Source: Methanobacterium sp.
Lineage (GTDB): Archaea > Methanobacteriota > Methanobacteria > Methanobacteriales > Methanobacteriaceae
Direction of reading: 5' to 3'
Length of the DNA: 52,257 nucleotides
Assembly (NCBI GenBank): GCA_003158115.1
Contig: PMGM01000043.1
Span: 391-52,647, forward strand
Part shown: in pieces, positions 40,428 through 50,307 of the stretch
Layout of the letters: each line of letters begins with the position of its first letter
Numbering within the stretch: the stretch's first letter is position 1
Position numbers and translations under genes: made by a program
Notes under the pieces: model-generated
What the model was told of the DNA's origin: nothing
The model's input: only the letters and a program-made list of their open reading frames with translations
Database searches by the model: none

Positions 40428-40916
40428 ATGGTAGGATTCAGGTTAAAAGAAGTTCCTATGTTAGTAGGCTCAATATTAATTCCATTAGTGATAGGTTATT
40501 TAGGGGCGATAGTAACATTACCACAAATTTCATCATGGTATTCTACATTATCCAAACCATGGTGGTCACCACCAAACTGGTTATTCGGCCCAATATGGAC
40601 TACATTATACGTATTAATGGGAATTGCATTGTTCCTTGTTTGGCGTGAAGGAATACATAGGAGAGATGTGAGATTTGCAATTTTAATATTTGGTGTGCAA
40701 CTAGTTCTCAGCCTCATTTGGTCAGTTGTTTTCTTTAGTTTACATGCACTATTCGGTTCTTTTGCCATAGTAATGCTCCTCTGGTTAGCCATACTTGCAA
40801 ACATCATAGCATTTTTAATCATATCAAAATGGGCAGGATTACTTTTAGTACCTTATATAATATGGGTGAGTATTGCAAGTTATCTAAACTACAGCGTATA
40901 CCTTTTAAACCATTAA
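40428..40916 (+). CDS. tspO: TspO/MBR family protein
   Basis: A 162-residue membrane protein with five hydrophobic helices and the TspO signatures: SKPWWSPPNWLFGPIWTTLYVLMGIA in pieces (KPWWSPPNW, FGPIWTTLYVLMG), conserved tryptophans and a C-terminal VPYIIWVSIASYLNYSVYLLN. TspO proteins bind tetrapyrroles and in bacteria relate to stress sensing; in archaea the role is unknown. AGGTGAT precedes the ATG. It follows the MBL-rhodanese gene after about 75 bases in the same direction. Confidence 0.92.
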   Translation: MVGFRLKEVPMLVGSILIPLVIGYLGAIVTLPQISSWYSTLSKPWWSPPNWLFGPIWTTLYVLMGIALFLVWREGIHRRDVRFAILIFGVQLVLSLIWSVVFFSLHALFGSFAIVMLLWLAILANIIAFLIISKWAGLLLVPYIIWVSIASYLNYSVYLLNH

Positions 40917-40968
40917 AAGTTTAATTAAGTCCCATTACTATTTTTTTTGACATTACTCCCCATTAAAA

Positions 40969-41658
40969 CTAAGTTTTTTCTCGTGTATTTAACCTTTTTT
41001 GAACTTTTTCACTTTTTAATTCTCTGAGTGCATCTGTTGCGATCCATCTAGCACTTTTTGAATCAATTGTATAAATTTTCTCGGCAATTGTTATTGCTTT
41101 TTTATTTAATTCTATATTTCTCTTCCCAATATGTCTTAATGCCCAGTTCACTCCTTTTTTAACATAATTACGGTTATCAATAGATTCATTTATGATAATG
41201 GGGAAAAATTGTTCGAATTTAACATCTTGGGCTTTTTTATCATGGACGGCTAAAACAGCAATTAAAGTAAAAGCTGCCCTTTTAACAAATTCCTGTTCAC
41301 GAGTGCTCCAATCAAAAATTTTTTCATCCACAAATGAGGTTTTACGAAACAGGTTCATGCAACACTGGTCACAAATCTCCCAGTTATCAAATTCTGATAC
41401 CCATTTATCCATTTGTTCTTCTGTAACTAATTCCAAATCTTCGATCATACAGGCTAATATTTTAGTTTAACGATAATCAACTTTCCAGAGTTCCTTTGCA
41501 AGTAAATGATTTTTACCAGTTTTCTTCGCTATCTTTCTTAATTCGGGAATTCTAACACCATAGGCCTTTTGAGGTTTTATACCAAATCTTGCCATACCCT
41601 CTATATTTTCTGTATCGGATAGTTTGACAAGTTCTTTTATAACATCATCAAATTCCAC
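40969..41658 (-). pseudogene. AlkD-like DNA alkylation repair protein, interrupted by a stop codon
   Basis: The two halves of one HEAT-repeat gene are in the same frame, separated only by a TAA at 41467-41469. The first half (GTG 41658 with GGAGG upstream) ends with ELWKVDYR; the second continues TKILACMIEDLELV, which is the expected next part of the family, and includes DQCCMNL, EQEFVKRAAFTLIAVLAVHD, YVKKGVNWALRHIG and SKSARWIATDALREL. A single GAA-to-TAA type change would account for it. Intact members excise or sense alkylated bases. UAA is not the pyrrolysine codon, so readthrough is not expected. An ATG at 41448 could in principle re-start the larger part. Confidence 0.85.
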
Positions 41659-41724
41659 TTTATATCCTCCAGTTTTAAAAAAATTACTAATGTCTACACT
41701 ATAGATTAAAGTGATCTAATTCCA

Positions 41725-42122
41725 TTAGAAAATCATATATTTATCCAATATCTCATGAGTATGTAACCCATTTCCAACTGTTACAGTTGGTATTATTAGA
41801 TAAGTAAGACCAATATCCATCGTATAATTTGTGATGCTCATCTGCATAGGACTTGGTGATAGGAAAAGCAAAAAATCCATTAAAATACATATTAAAAACC
41901 AACATACTTCTATCAATAACCCTTCCTTCAAAAAATTTGCAATAACCGTTTTAAAGTAAGTTATTCCTAGTAAAACAACAGTTATGGCTACTACAACAGC
42001 ATTATAGATTCAAAAAAGTGGATCCGCAAATGTTTTTAGTGGATATATCATCAAGGACACGAAAAAGGGGGTATTAACCACATAATAAATCCATATCCTA
42101 CTATTTTTATTCCCCTGTTCAT
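41725..42122 (-). pseudogene. Broken small four-helix membrane protein
   Basis: Starts at ATG 42122 with GGTGA six bases upstream and reads MNRGIKIVGYGFIMWLIP, then the frame shifts near 42045-42055 to continue LMIYPLKTFADPLF. An in-frame TGA near 42008 interrupts before IYNAVVVAITVVLLGITYF, and the frame then stays open to the stop at 41725 (LLIEVCWFLICILMDFLLFL, SPSPMQMSITNYTMDIGLTY). The rebuilt protein of about 132 residues has four hydrophobic helices and matches, from memory, a small membrane family common in Methanobacteriales with a TFADPLF and PMQMS pattern. Its function is unknown. Confidence 0.75.
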
Positions 42123-42179
42123 CTTTTCACCAAATTTTATTTATAAAAATATTTAGATTTCCCTATAGATCTAAACATT

Positions 42180-42797
42180 TTATTTCTGTTCTATTGGTTG
42201 TCTGATAACAGTTTTAAGTACTTCTGGTCTTGTTCTTCGAACATCACTAATGTATATTTCATGGTGTTTACCGCGTAGTTTATATCCACTTTTCTCTATA
42301 AACTCATGTAATTTTTCTACTGTAGGTACTTCAGCAGCCCCATAAGGCCCAATATGCATTATTTGGGCTGATAATCTTTCACTAAATTTTTCAAACCTGA
42401 TTTTGGATAATGAAACTGGATTTTTTTTATCTTCCACATCTTCTACTGCCTTTTTTATCAGTTGTTCTGTGATGAATTCTGGTTGCATTATCATAGCGGT
42501 CCAGTTCCATGACCCCTTATCTTCGATATCGAATTTTTCCATATCTTCTACCCACCATAGGCCTTCGAGTGGCATTACAACATAATCCTGGTTATTTTCT
42601 TTTTTTGATAAAAACTTGGTCTTGAACGATACTGGAAACAAAACTTCCATTGCATTGTTATACTCTTGGGATGTGTTTGGATCACCCTTTCCATCGACCA
42701 TTAAAAAGTTCATCCTTGGTATATCAACTACTGCCACTTTTTTATTTGAAGGGTAATATATATTCTTATTTTCCTTTTTAAAATCAAATTTTACCAT
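42180..42797 (-). CDS. GyrI-like small-molecule-binding domain protein
   Basis: A 205-residue soluble protein of the GyrI-like/YdhE-type group: VDIPRMNFLMVDGKGDPNTSQEYNNAMEVLFP in pieces (FLMVDGKGDPN), VVMPLEGLWW, FSERLSAQIMHIGPYGAE-like segment and GKHHEIYISDVRRTRPEVLKT at the end. Stand-alone members bind diverse ligands and often accompany regulators. GAGGTG precedes the ATG. It is divergent from the flavodoxin remnant and shares the 206-base gap with it. Confidence 0.85.
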   Translation of the reverse strand: MVKFDFKKENKNIYYPSNKKVAVVDIPRMNFLMVDGKGDPNTSQEYNNAMEVLFPVSFKTKFLSKKENNQDYVVMPLEGLWWVEDMEKFDIEDKGSWNWTAMIMQPEFITEQLIKKAVEDVEDKKNPVSLSKIRFEKFSERLSAQIMHIGPYGAAEVPTVEKLHEFIEKSGYKLRGKHHEIYISDVRRTRPEVLKTVIRQPIEQK

Positions 42798-42916
42798 TTC
42801 AACACCTCTTAATCTTCTTTATAACTATTTGTTTTCATCATTTTTAATAATTATCCAAAAGGTGTTGATTTTATGACTGATCATTAATTCATTAAATAGT
42901 TTTTCAATACACAAAA

Positions 42917-42965
42917 ACTATATAAGGTATATTATACATTTTTAAAATGAATGAATAGTCATTCA
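42917..42965 (+). promoter_or_regulatory. TATA box and 18-bp TetR-style operator
   Basis: The element ACTATATAAGG (42917-42927) looks like an archaeal TATA box. About 25 bases further, at 42948-42965, is an inverted repeat of TGAATGA and TCATTCA around ATAG, placed right over the expected transcription start. This arm pattern and spacing are typical of TetR/AcrR operators. It would switch the flavodoxin remnant and aldo/keto reductase transcript by blocking polymerase. No tetR gene is in the window. Confidence 0.6.
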
Positions 42966-43003
42966 AATTAATATATTAACTATTATAACTTCGGGGTAAA
43001 TCG

Positions 43004-43488
43004 ATGCCAAAAAAAGAACTAGTGATATATCACTCAGCAACAGGAAATACAGAAAAAATGGCAAAACAAATTGCATCCGAACTTAACTGTGACTTATTAA
43101 AAATCAACAACAATGATAATCCTAATCAAGGCAAACTATCGACTATAACTAAAATTGTAAAGCAGATAATACAACGCAATCAATTTAAAGCAGACTTAAA
43201 GAAAATTGATCTGACAGCCTATAGTCGTATTTATATTGGATCTCCTTGCTGGTTTTATACATATATACCACCTATAGAACAATTCTTAAAAACAACCGAT
43301 TATCATAATAAGGAGATAATATTCTTTTTAACACACGGTGGCGGACCAAGAAAAACCATTGAAAGTTTAAAGTAAGTTTGATCGATGGTAAATATATCGG
43401 TTACATGGACTTTGAAAACGTGAACAAAATGACAGAAGAAAACATCAAAAAACAAGTGAATAATCAATTAATTCCTTTCAAACAGTGA
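43004..43488 (+). pseudogene. Flavodoxin family protein with a frameshifted C-terminus
   Basis: The N-terminal 123 codons give a normal flavodoxin: YHSATGNTEKMAKQIA for FMN phosphate binding, YIGSPCWFYTYIPPIEQFL and IIFFLTHGGGPRKTIESL. The frame then stops at 43373-43375. In the next frame the missing end is present without a gap: SLIDGKYIGYMDFENVNKM through IKKQVNNQL, stopping at 43486-43488. A small insertion or deletion at about 43373 explains this. The truncated form lacks roughly the last strand and helix, so function is doubtful, although partial FMN binding cannot be excluded. It is first in a unit with the aldo/keto reductase. Confidence 0.8.
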
Positions 43489-43571
43489 ATTAGTAGTATA
43501 ATAGACTTGCATTAAATCACTGATTTAACATTATTTGATATGCATTATAAAATTCAAATGGGAGAAAAAAT

Positions 43572-44807
<1,236 letters not shown>

Positions 44808-44917
44808 AGGAAAATCATAAAGGCTAGTGGAAATCATTGCGGTTATCGAATCAATGAATAGAAATAATTATAACCACCAAATGATAATCATTTAATATTA
44901 ATGTTAAGTGATAAAAA

Positions 44918-45667
44918 ATGAAATATATAACATCTAAAAAGAGATTAATTTTATTAATAGTCTTAGCAGTGTTAATTGGAGGATTTGCCTATTTTGCATA
45001 CTACGTTTCTGATTATTCACATGCAGATAATACTGCATTAGCAGCATTGTCTTCAACAGGATCTTATAATGTTGTTGATAACTCTAATTCCATAACATTT
45101 ACACCGACAGTGAATAAAAGTTCAATTGGGATAATATTTTATCCCGGAGCTTTAGTTCAACCCGAAGCATATTCTATTATAGCATTTAAACTCGCTATGA
45201 ATGGTTATACAATAATAATAGTCAAAATGCCTTTTAATTTAGCAATTTTCGGGACTAACAAAGCAGATGATGTTATAGCCCAACATCCTGAAATATCTAC
45301 TTGGGTTATAGGTGGACATTCATTAGGTGGAGTTTTTGCATCGGATTATGCTGTAAACAATCAGGACAAAATTAAGGGAGTAATATATCTTGCTGCATAT
45401 CCCAATACAAATGCTTCAAATGCTACTTTTAAAGCGTTATCTATCCGAGGTTCTCTAGATGGGCTTGCAACAAGTACACAAATTTCAGACAATCTCAATA
45501 AATTTCCAGCAAATACAACATTCATAACCATAACCGGTGGAAATCATGCCAACTTTGGAAATTATGGTGTTCAGAAGGGAGATAATAACAGTACCATAAC
45601 CAAACAAGAACAACAGAATTTAACAGTGAATTATATATTAGCTTTTCTTAAAAATCTCAATAAATAA
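44918..45667 (+). CDS. Membrane-anchored alpha/beta hydrolase
   Basis: 249 residues: a single N-terminal membrane helix (ILLIVLAVLIGGFAYFAYYV, residues 11-30), then an alpha/beta hydrolase fold placed outside the cell. The nucleophile elbow GGHSLGGVFA is near residue 135, with YPGALVQPEAY forming the oxyanion side, an Asp in RGSLDGLA and the His in GGNHANFGNYG completing the triad. Several NxS/T sequons fit an extracytoplasmic glycoprotein. It resembles the family annotated as alpha/beta hydrolase or dienelactone-type in methanogens and lipid-using bacteria; the substrate is unknown. GTGAT precedes the ATG. Confidence 0.8.
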   Translation: MKYITSKKRLILLIVLAVLIGGFAYFAYYVSDYSHADNTALAALSSTGSYNVVDNSNSITFTPTVNKSSIGIIFYPGALVQPEAYSIIAFKLAMNGYTIIIVKMPFNLAIFGTNKADDVIAQHPEISTWVIGGHSLGGVFASDYAVNNQDKIKGVIYLAAYPNTNASNATFKALSIRGSLDGLATSTQISDNLNKFPANTTFITITGGNHANFGNYGVQKGDNNSTITKQEQQNLTVNYILAFLKNLNK

Positions 45668-45853
45668 TTTATAATACTTTTTAACCTTTTTTATTATTTA
45701 GAATCTAGTAAATTAATTTATTTTATGAATCCGAATATAATTATTGAGTAAGTTATCTTTAATAACATTAGTTTTTAGTTCTTATCGAGTGGAAAAACAT
45801 ATAATTCTCATTAAACAAAATATAGACTAATAAAAATTAATGGGGGTTATACA

Positions 45854-46372
45854 ATGGATAGAGATCAATACTTGTTACCAGGGATAATAATATTAGTTGT
45901 TATTGTTGTTTTGGTGATAGCACTGTCTTTCTCAGGAAATAATTCATTTAACATGGGTACAGTATCATTCGAATATCCCAACACATGGTCACAGGAGAAT
46001 GTAGTTGGAAATTTCACTAACGACACAATATATTCACAAGTTACATTAACAACAAACTATGCAGGTTCAAATGGAACAAGTCAACCGGCTTACATTCTAA
46101 TCCAAATGCAACCAAAATCTAAAGGTACACTCAATCTTCCAAGCACCAATACCATAATTACCAATACATCAAACTCATCAGTTGCATCTACATCGGTTAA
46201 TAATATAACAGCAACACAGATAGGAAGTTTTGGTACCAACATAGCAACAAAATATACGGTTATAGATAAAAACAACTTCTATTACATAGTAACTTACATT
46301 GCACCTGTATCTACATTTAATCAAACAGAAAAATCATACAACAGCATTTTAACGTCAATAAAACTTAATTAA
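45854..46372 (+). CDS. Secreted/anchored PsbP-like protein
   Basis: 172 residues with one N-terminal membrane helix (LLPGIIILVVIVVLVIALSF) and an outer domain rich in Asn, Ser and Thr. The outer part starts MGTVSFEYPNTWSQE, a pattern found in PsbP-related domains of methanogens, and has many NxS/T sites (NFTND, NGTSQ, NTSNSS, NNITAT) suggesting N-glycosylation on the cell surface. Function is unknown. GGGGGTT sits just ahead of the ATG. Confidence 0.65.
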   Translation: MDRDQYLLPGIIILVVIVVLVIALSFSGNNSFNMGTVSFEYPNTWSQENVVGNFTNDTIYSQVTLTTNYAGSNGTSQPAYILIQMQPKSKGTLNLPSTNTIITNTSNSSVASTSVNNITATQIGSFGTNIATKYTVIDKNNFYYIVTYIAPVSTFNQTEKSYNSILTSIKLN

Positions 46373-46543
46373 CATTAATTTCCCTCTTTTTTTAAAATCC
46401 ATATGACTTAAAAAATGATTATTATAAAGATGTTAGATTTATATAGTTTTTAAATATCATAAATAGAAAACTAACATATCTGTTCTCTAAATTAAAGAAT
46501 AATTATAATGATGAATAATTAATGTCTAGAAGAAAATGTAAAT

Positions 46544-46984
46544 ATGGACATAATAACAAGCTTGATAGCTGTTTTCGGAGCCAGTATAATAGAGTTGTGG
46601 TTAGGAGTTCCTCTAGGCTTTTTTCTAAATTTAAACCCCGTATTAATAGCCATTATATCAGCAGCAGGTTCAATTTTATCTGCTTATCTCGTTATAATAC
46701 TAGGAGAGGGTATTAGAAAAAGGTTTATAAAATGGCGTTACGGAGAACAATTAATTAAAAAAGGTAGAATCTACGATATTTGGAATAAATATGGTATAAT
46801 AGGTTTAGGATTATTATCACCACTACTTTTTGGAGCACCCATCGGGGCTGCATTAGGTATTGGACTTAAAGCACCACGATATCGATTGTTATCCTGGATG
46901 TCTATTGGAATAGTTATCTGGAGTATTATTTTAACAACATCAGGATTTTTTGGTTTGATGAGTTTTCAATCAATTGTTAAATAA
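46544..46984 (+). CDS. Small multidrug export family membrane protein (COG2426)
   Basis: 146 residues with four hydrophobic segments. FGASIIELWLGVPLGFFLNLNPVL, then YGIIGLGLLSPLLFGAPIGAALGIGL and SWMSIGIVIWSIILTTSGFFG (in pieces) match the family called small multidrug export protein. Whether it truly exports drugs is unproven. The start lacks a clear ribosome site, so a short leader from the TATA-like AATTATAATG near 46500 is possible. A competing frame at 46522 overlaps it but encodes an implausible Arg/Ser-rich peptide. Confidence 0.75.
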   Translation: MDIITSLIAVFGASIIELWLGVPLGFFLNLNPVLIAIISAAGSILSAYLVIILGEGIRKRFIKWRYGEQLIKKGRIYDIWNKYGIIGLGLLSPLLFGAPIGAALGIGLKAPRYRLLSWMSIGIVIWSIILTTSGFFGLMSFQSIVK

Positions 46985-47282
46985 ATTAAACCCCATTATC
47001 TATTGTTTTTTAATGGATTAGTGATTAAAAATTGGATTTGAAATCTTGATTATGGAAATAAAAAATAATTGATCTTAATTAATCTTTAAGGGTATAAACC
47101 TTTTATACCCAGTTTCCTAATCCTCAATGAATTAATATGATTTGATCGAAACATTTAATAGTATAATAAGCAAACTTTCTTTAAAGAGATAAAAGTTTAT
47201 GAATTGATTTATGTATTGATTTTAAAATAAATTAACATAGCACAATTAACGTGATATAACGGTGTTTTAGAAGGTGTTGTAA
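46985..47282. promoter_or_regulatory. Upstream region of inositol-1-phosphate synthase
   Basis: About 300 A/T-rich bases without a gene. It contains the 21-bp inverted repeat at 47090-47110 (listed separately), a TTTAATAGTATAATAAG element near 47154-47170 that could serve as TATA box for the gene at 47283, and AAGGTG at 47271-47276 as its ribosome site. The leftmost part has oligo-T suited to ending the preceding gene. Confidence 0.45.
47090..47110. repeat. 21-bp inverted repeat, possible operator or hairpin
   Basis: The arms GGGTATAAA and TTTATACCC are exact reverse complements around CCT. It lies 55 bases before the TATA-like element of inositol-1-phosphate synthase and 105 after the preceding stop codon, so it could bind an activator or repressor, or form a transcript-end hairpin for the upstream gene. 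The lack of a following T tract argues against a terminator. Confidence 0.5.
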
Positions 47283-48386
47283 TTGGAGAAGATAAAAGTA
47301 GCGATAATCGGTATTGGTAATTGTGCAAGCTCACTAATACAAGGAATCCATTATTATAAAGATAAAAATCCAGAGGAAGCCGTTGGGCTCATGCATTGGG
47401 ATATAGGAGGCTATAATCCTTCTGACATAGATATTGTAGCAGCCATTGACATTGACAGTAGAAAAGTAGGTAAGGACGTTAGCGAAGCTATATTTGCAAA
47501 ACCTAACTGTACCCAAGTATTCTGCAGTGATATACCAAAAATGGGTGTTGAAGTCGTAATGGGCCAAGTATTAGATGGTGTTGCACCACACATGGCAGAT
47601 CACAAGGATGATTACACATTTATAATATCAAATAAAGAAGAAAATGATCACAATAATTTGGTAAAAATATTAGAGGAAAGTGGAGCTGAAGTCTTATTAA
47701 ATTACCTTCCAGTTGGTTCTGAGGATGCAACTAAGTTTTATGCACAGTGTGCATTAGATGCTGGCGTTGCGTTTATTAACAACATGCCTGTCTTCATTGT
47801 AAGTAATCCTGAATGGGCAGCTAAATTTGAAGCAAAAGGAATACCTATAGTTGGGGATGATATAAAAGCACAAATAGGTGCTACAATCACCCATAGAACT
47901 CTTGCAAATTTATTCCGCGAAAGGGGAGTTAAACTAGAGCGAACCTATCAACTGAATACTGGTGGTAATACAGACTTCTTGAACATGCTAAACCGCAGCA
48001 GACTCGACTCAAAAAAAGAGTCTAAAACTGAAGCAGTACAATCCGTACTTGCTGAAAGGTTAGATGACGAAAACATCCACATTGGTCCCAGTGACTATGT
48101 GACATGGCAGCAAGACAACAAAATATGTTTCCTAAGAATGGAGGGTAAGACATTCGGCGATGTTCCAATGAACATAGAGCTTAGACTGAGTGTTGAAGAC
48201 TCTCCAAACTCGGCCGGGTGTGTAATTGATGCAATAAGATGCTGTAAATTAGCTCTTGAAAGAGGAATCGGTGGACAGTTAAAATCAATATCCGCTTATA
48301 CAATGAAACATCCCCCAGAACAGTACACAGATGATATTGCTAAAGAGATGGTTGAAGATTTTATAACCGGGAAAAGGGAAAGATAA
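47283..48386 (+). CDS. ino1: Inositol-1-phosphate (myo-inositol-3-phosphate) synthase
   Basis: A 367-residue archaeal/actinobacterial-type enzyme. VAIIGIGNCASSLIQGI is the NAD-binding loop, followed by DIVAAIDID, NYLPVGSEDATKFYAQ, GDDIKAQIGATITHR, LNTGGNTDFLNML and SPNSAGCVIDAIR, which line the active site. It turns glucose-6-phosphate into inositol-1-phosphate for archaeal inositol phospholipids. The TTG start is set by AAGGTG six bases upstream. The length matches prokaryotic members. It is preceded by a notable inverted repeat and followed by a membrane glycosyltransferase-like gene about 115 bases on. Confidence 0.95.
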   Translation: MEKIKVAIIGIGNCASSLIQGIHYYKDKNPEEAVGLMHWDIGGYNPSDIDIVAAIDIDSRKVGKDVSEAIFAKPNCTQVFCSDIPKMGVEVVMGQVLDGVAPHMADHKDDYTFIISNKEENDHNNLVKILEESGAEVLLNYLPVGSEDATKFYAQCALDAGVAFINNMPVFIVSNPEWAAKFEAKGIPIVGDDIKAQIGATITHRTLANLFRERGVKLERTYQLNTGGNTDFLNMLNRSRLDSKKESKTEAVQSVLAERLDDENIHIGPSDYVTWQQDNKICFLRMEGKTFGDVPMNIELRLSVEDSPNSAGCVIDAIRCCKLALERGIGGQLKSISAYTMKHPPEQYTDDIAKEMVEDFITGKRER

Positions 48387-48503
48387 ACAATTCCCAAACA
48401 ATTTTGTATTATATTCATTCACATAAATTATTTTTATTTTTCTATTTTAAAAAAAAAATATTCCAGATGGAATGTATAAGATATATAATCTTAAGTGATT
48501 CAA

Positions 48504-50081
48504 ATGGAATTTCCTAAACATAATAAAAATAAACTGCTGCTAATTTTACCAGCTATATCAATATTTTTAATTACCCTAATTCCAACATTAACCCACAGCT
48601 GGCCACTGAGCTGGGATGTGATATATCATGTTTTATATGCAAAAGTTTACACTCAAGATGGGTTTGTTTTAGCCAACCCACTATTGAATTATCCTATAGG
48701 TCAGAAAATAGGATATCCTCCATTATTCCATTTTTTAATAGCATTTCTTGGTACTATATTTAGAGTAGATTATTTCAGTATTGCAAGGGCACTACAACCT
48801 TTCTTAGCATTTTTTGTGATCCTGTCTGTAACTTATGTCGCTAAAAAATTTTATGGAACTGTTGCAGGGTTATCGGCTGGATTTTTAATGATATCCAGTA
48901 CCATAATCTACAGGATAATGCTCCCCGTACCTGAAAATCTCGCACTCATCTTTTTACCTTTGGCAGCTTACTTATATTACGCCTCCATAAAAGAAAAAAG
49001 CATTAAATATGCATTTATTGCTGGAATTTTAATGTTAATAATTGCAGGAACACATCAAGCAGCGCTTTTATGTTTAATCATAACAATAACCGCATTTACC
49101 ATCTTAGAAATTTTAGTATACAGGAATATAGGCATAATAAAAAATTATGGAGCATTTTTAATCTCTTTATTAGGAGTTATAGCCTTGGCTGCTATAGCTA
49201 TATCGATTTTCAAACCTACAATAATACAAAGTATATTTAGTCAGGGGATAACATCGGTTTTAGGTTTCGGCACTTCTTTAAACTACAATCAAACATTAAG
49301 TTTTGATAAATATATCAGAAACTTTGGTTTGCTTCTTACTGTATTCTCATTGATTGGTGCTTTCTTTGCTATAAAATTGAGACGTAGGAAAGATGCATAT
49401 ATTTTTACATGGATTATTGCAATGATCATACTAAGCAAAGCATATTACTTTGGAGTTAACGTACTATCTTCAAGAGTTCTGATTTATATTGTTATTCCTC
49501 TTTCAATATTAGGCGGATTTGCAGTTAGCCATGTTTACTATAAACTAAAGGATTATAATAGATTTTCATCAGGAAAGTTCAGATCATCATTTTTAATATG
49601 CATCTTTGCATTGTCAATGTTATTTGGTGTGTTAAATGTTTCAGATCCTACTCTTGGCACATACTACGCCACTACAATATTTGGATCAGTGCAGATAGCC
49701 CCACCTAGTACATCTGAAGTTGAGGTGGCGGATTGGTTTATGGCAAATGGCGATAGAAACAAATCAATTTCTATTTCAAATCTTTATACAGGAGTTTTAA
49801 TTGCAGCAGTATCAGGAATGCCGATTAATTATATGTTTGCAAATATTAATAATACCACATCTAAATCATATTTTGAAACTAATAACATCGGTTATATCGT
49901 ATACGATAAACGATTGACACTTCCGCCAGATTATAATACATTAAATAGATATCAAGCTAATTCTGAGTTGTATCCATTATATTATTATAATAAAATGCTT
50001 TATCAAAACGTTAACAAATTAAAACCATCATTTACAAAGGTAGTTTATGAAAATAAAGATTTTATTGTGTGTGAAGTATGA
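48504..50081 (+). CDS. Multi-pass membrane protein, glycosyltransferase (GT-C/PMT)-like
   Basis: About 525 residues with roughly 11-12 hydrophobic helices and a C-terminal soluble part of about 130 residues. The first outer loop carries HSWPLSWDVIYHVLYAKVY, with acidic and His residues placed as in GT-C (dolichyl-phosphate sugar) transferases, and IGYPPLFHFL next to it. VADWFMANGD near residue 410 is found in such enzymes too. Likely it moves a sugar from a lipid carrier to a surface lipid or protein; this is inference. ATG 48504 is preferred over GTG 48495 because GTGATT gives the ribosome site. Confidence 0.6.
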   Translation: MEFPKHNKNKLLLILPAISIFLITLIPTLTHSWPLSWDVIYHVLYAKVYTQDGFVLANPLLNYPIGQKIGYPPLFHFLIAFLGTIFRVDYFSIARALQPFLAFFVILSVTYVAKKFYGTVAGLSAGFLMISSTIIYRIMLPVPENLALIFLPLAAYLYYASIKEKSIKYAFIAGILMLIIAGTHQAALLCLIITITAFTILEILVYRNIGIIKNYGAFLISLLGVIALAAIAISIFKPTIIQSIFSQGITSVLGFGTSLNYNQTLSFDKYIRNFGLLLTVFSLIGAFFAIKLRRRKDAYIFTWIIAMIILSKAYYFGVNVLSSRVLIYIVIPLSILGGFAVSHVYYKLKDYNRFSSGKFRSSFLICIFALSMLFGVLNVSDPTLGTYYATTIFGSVQIAPPSTSEVEVADWFMANGDRNKSISISNLYTGVLIAAVSGMPINYMFANINNTTSKSYFETNNIGYIVYDKRLTLPPDYNTLNRYQANSELYPLYYYNKMLYQNVNKLKPSFTKVVYENKDFIVCEV

Positions 50082-50307
50082 AAATTATTAGGATCTAAAT
50101 TGAAATAATTATGGTAATTTCAAGGATTTCTTACATTAAAATTACTTAATATAATTATGAATTCTTTTTGAATTCAAAAATCATTATGAAGAGTTTTTAT
50201 TAAAATAAACAAAAAAATTCATTGTAGAAATTGCGAAATATATAAGGAAGTTCAGCCTATTTATATAAAGACATTGAACTAAATTCAAGCTTATTGTGAG
50301 GGTCAAA

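Noticed and set aside
41467..41469. Stop codon readthrough or pyrrolysine in the AlkD-like gene
   Set aside because: The codon is TAA; pyrrolysine uses TAG, and no recoding structure is apparent.
46522..46716. Open frame overlapping the small multidrug export gene
   Set aside because: It encodes an Arg/Ser-rich peptide in another frame with no family character, while the 46544 frame is a clear membrane protein.
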